Source of the DNA: Methylomonas montana | GTDB lineage: Bacteria; Pseudomonadota; Gammaproteobacteria; Methylococcales; Methylomonadaceae | Assembly (NCBI RefSeq): GCF_030490285.1 | Contig: NZ_CP129884.1 | Location: 3,906,001-3,970,000, forward strand | Direction: 5' to 3' | Length of the DNA: 64,000 bases | Shown: positions 63,608 to 64,000 of the stretch, one piece after another | Numbering within the stretch: the stretch's first letter is position 1 | Layout of the letters: each line of letters opens with the position of its first letter | The notes under the pieces: model-generated | Seen by the model: only the letters and a program-made list of their open reading frames with translations | Database searches by the model: none | What the model was told of the DNA's origin: nothing | Program-made: the position numbers and the translations under genes

Positions 63608-64000
63608 GCCCAACCTCCTATCCTTTTGTTGCGTATTGAAGAAATCCTCGCATTGGCGATCAACCATTGTCAAGTATCAGCCGCGCACCGGCTCATGTAT
63701 CATTGGACAACCTGTACGGCGGAACCGGTTTAACGGGTTCCGTCGAATGGAAGCCGATTCGCTGCCATGCCGGTATCGTTTGGCTTGGTCTTCTCGATTC
63801 GATGGCTGTTGGTTTTGGGCGGCTTTTGGCGAATCGCCTATCTGCATCCACCCTATGATTGACACACAGATAGGTGAATACGCCCAATTATCCGCGGTTT
63901 CGGGTGCCGGTCGGATTGATCCCGCAATATTCTGGAAAATCTGACTTCCAGTCCAAGCGCGCAAAGACGTTTTGCTTGATCAAGGTGCCATTGAAATACT
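63608..64000. other. Stretch without recognisable gene
   Basis: Short open frames on both strands overlap here, but none has a ribosome site, a family motif or a sensible start. No RNA gene or strong stem-loop is apparent. Confidence 0.5.

Noticed and set aside
63667..63858. Small plus-strand open frame at the right end
   Set aside because: No ribosome site, no recognisable motif and overlap with equally good frames on the other strand.
1..64000. CRISPR arrays, tRNA and rRNA genes
   Set aside because: No regularly spaced direct repeats, cloverleaf or ribosomal RNA signature was noticed on either strand; not scanned by software.

Overview
The window looks like a chromosomal segment of a gammaproteobacterial methanotroph, most likely in the Methylococcales and close to Methylomonas. 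This is inferred from the gene mix: a hup/hyp uptake hydrogenase locus, a phosphoketolase, paired PEP-CTERM exported proteins, NhaD, SecF, TrkH, TusB/TusE, and intergenic palindromes. No methane oxidation gene lies in the window, so the assignment stays an inference. No rRNA, tRNA or CRISPR array was seen.

Layout. 1-2.5 kb: the 5' part of dnaB and an HD-GYP type c-di-GMP phosphodiesterase. 2.6-4.2 kb: a tandem pair of related PEP-CTERM proteins behind a probable sigma-54 promoter. 4.3-7.4 kb: an RND efflux pump subunit. 7.5-26.2 kb: a membrane-bound [NiFe] hydrogenase locus read on the minus strand (hupS-hupL-small membrane protein-hupC-hupD-hupF-hupG, then hupH-hupI-hupJ-hupK-hypA-hypB-hypC-hypD-hypE-hypF). 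The small subunit carries the six-cysteine signature of oxygen-tolerant enzymes, and a sigma-54 type promoter lies upstream of hupS. The locus is interrupted by an accessory island between hupG and hupH (an unknown gene between long inverted repeats, a BrnT-like toxin-antitoxin pair and an orphan addiction protein), by a glycosyltransferase between hypB and hypC, and by a small cytochrome c gene on the opposite strand between hypD and hypE.

26.6-36.7 kb: a secreted coiled-coil protein with a HEPN-MNT pair, phosphoketolase, MazG, a PfkB sugar/nucleoside kinase, DgkA, GcvH, an RND adaptor, a glycosyltransferase and a PAP2 phosphatase. 36.7-42.4 kb: a degenerate defence region. A type I restriction subunit lacks its second motor domain, a DUF1016 nuclease sits between it and an intact specificity subunit, and no modification subunit is present. 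A graveyard of gene fragments follows (zeta-toxin stump, antitoxin start, EAL-domain pieces).

42.4-64 kb: mostly housekeeping genes (trkH, secF, nhaD, cspA, rimO, tusE, tusB, a SugE-type exporter, mfd). It also holds a 1217-residue flavoprotein that resembles both subunits of the NfnAB transhydrogenase joined in one chain, a YcgR/PilZ protein, a likely operon of a periplasmic binding-like protein, a porin and a GGDEF/EAL enzyme, and at the end a peptidoglycan amidase-like protein next to a small lipoprotein. Together the window describes hydrogen uptake, redox balancing and c-di-GMP signalling around a housekeeping core, with two patches shaped by mobile or selfish DNA (about 18-20.7 kb and 36.7-42.2 kb).
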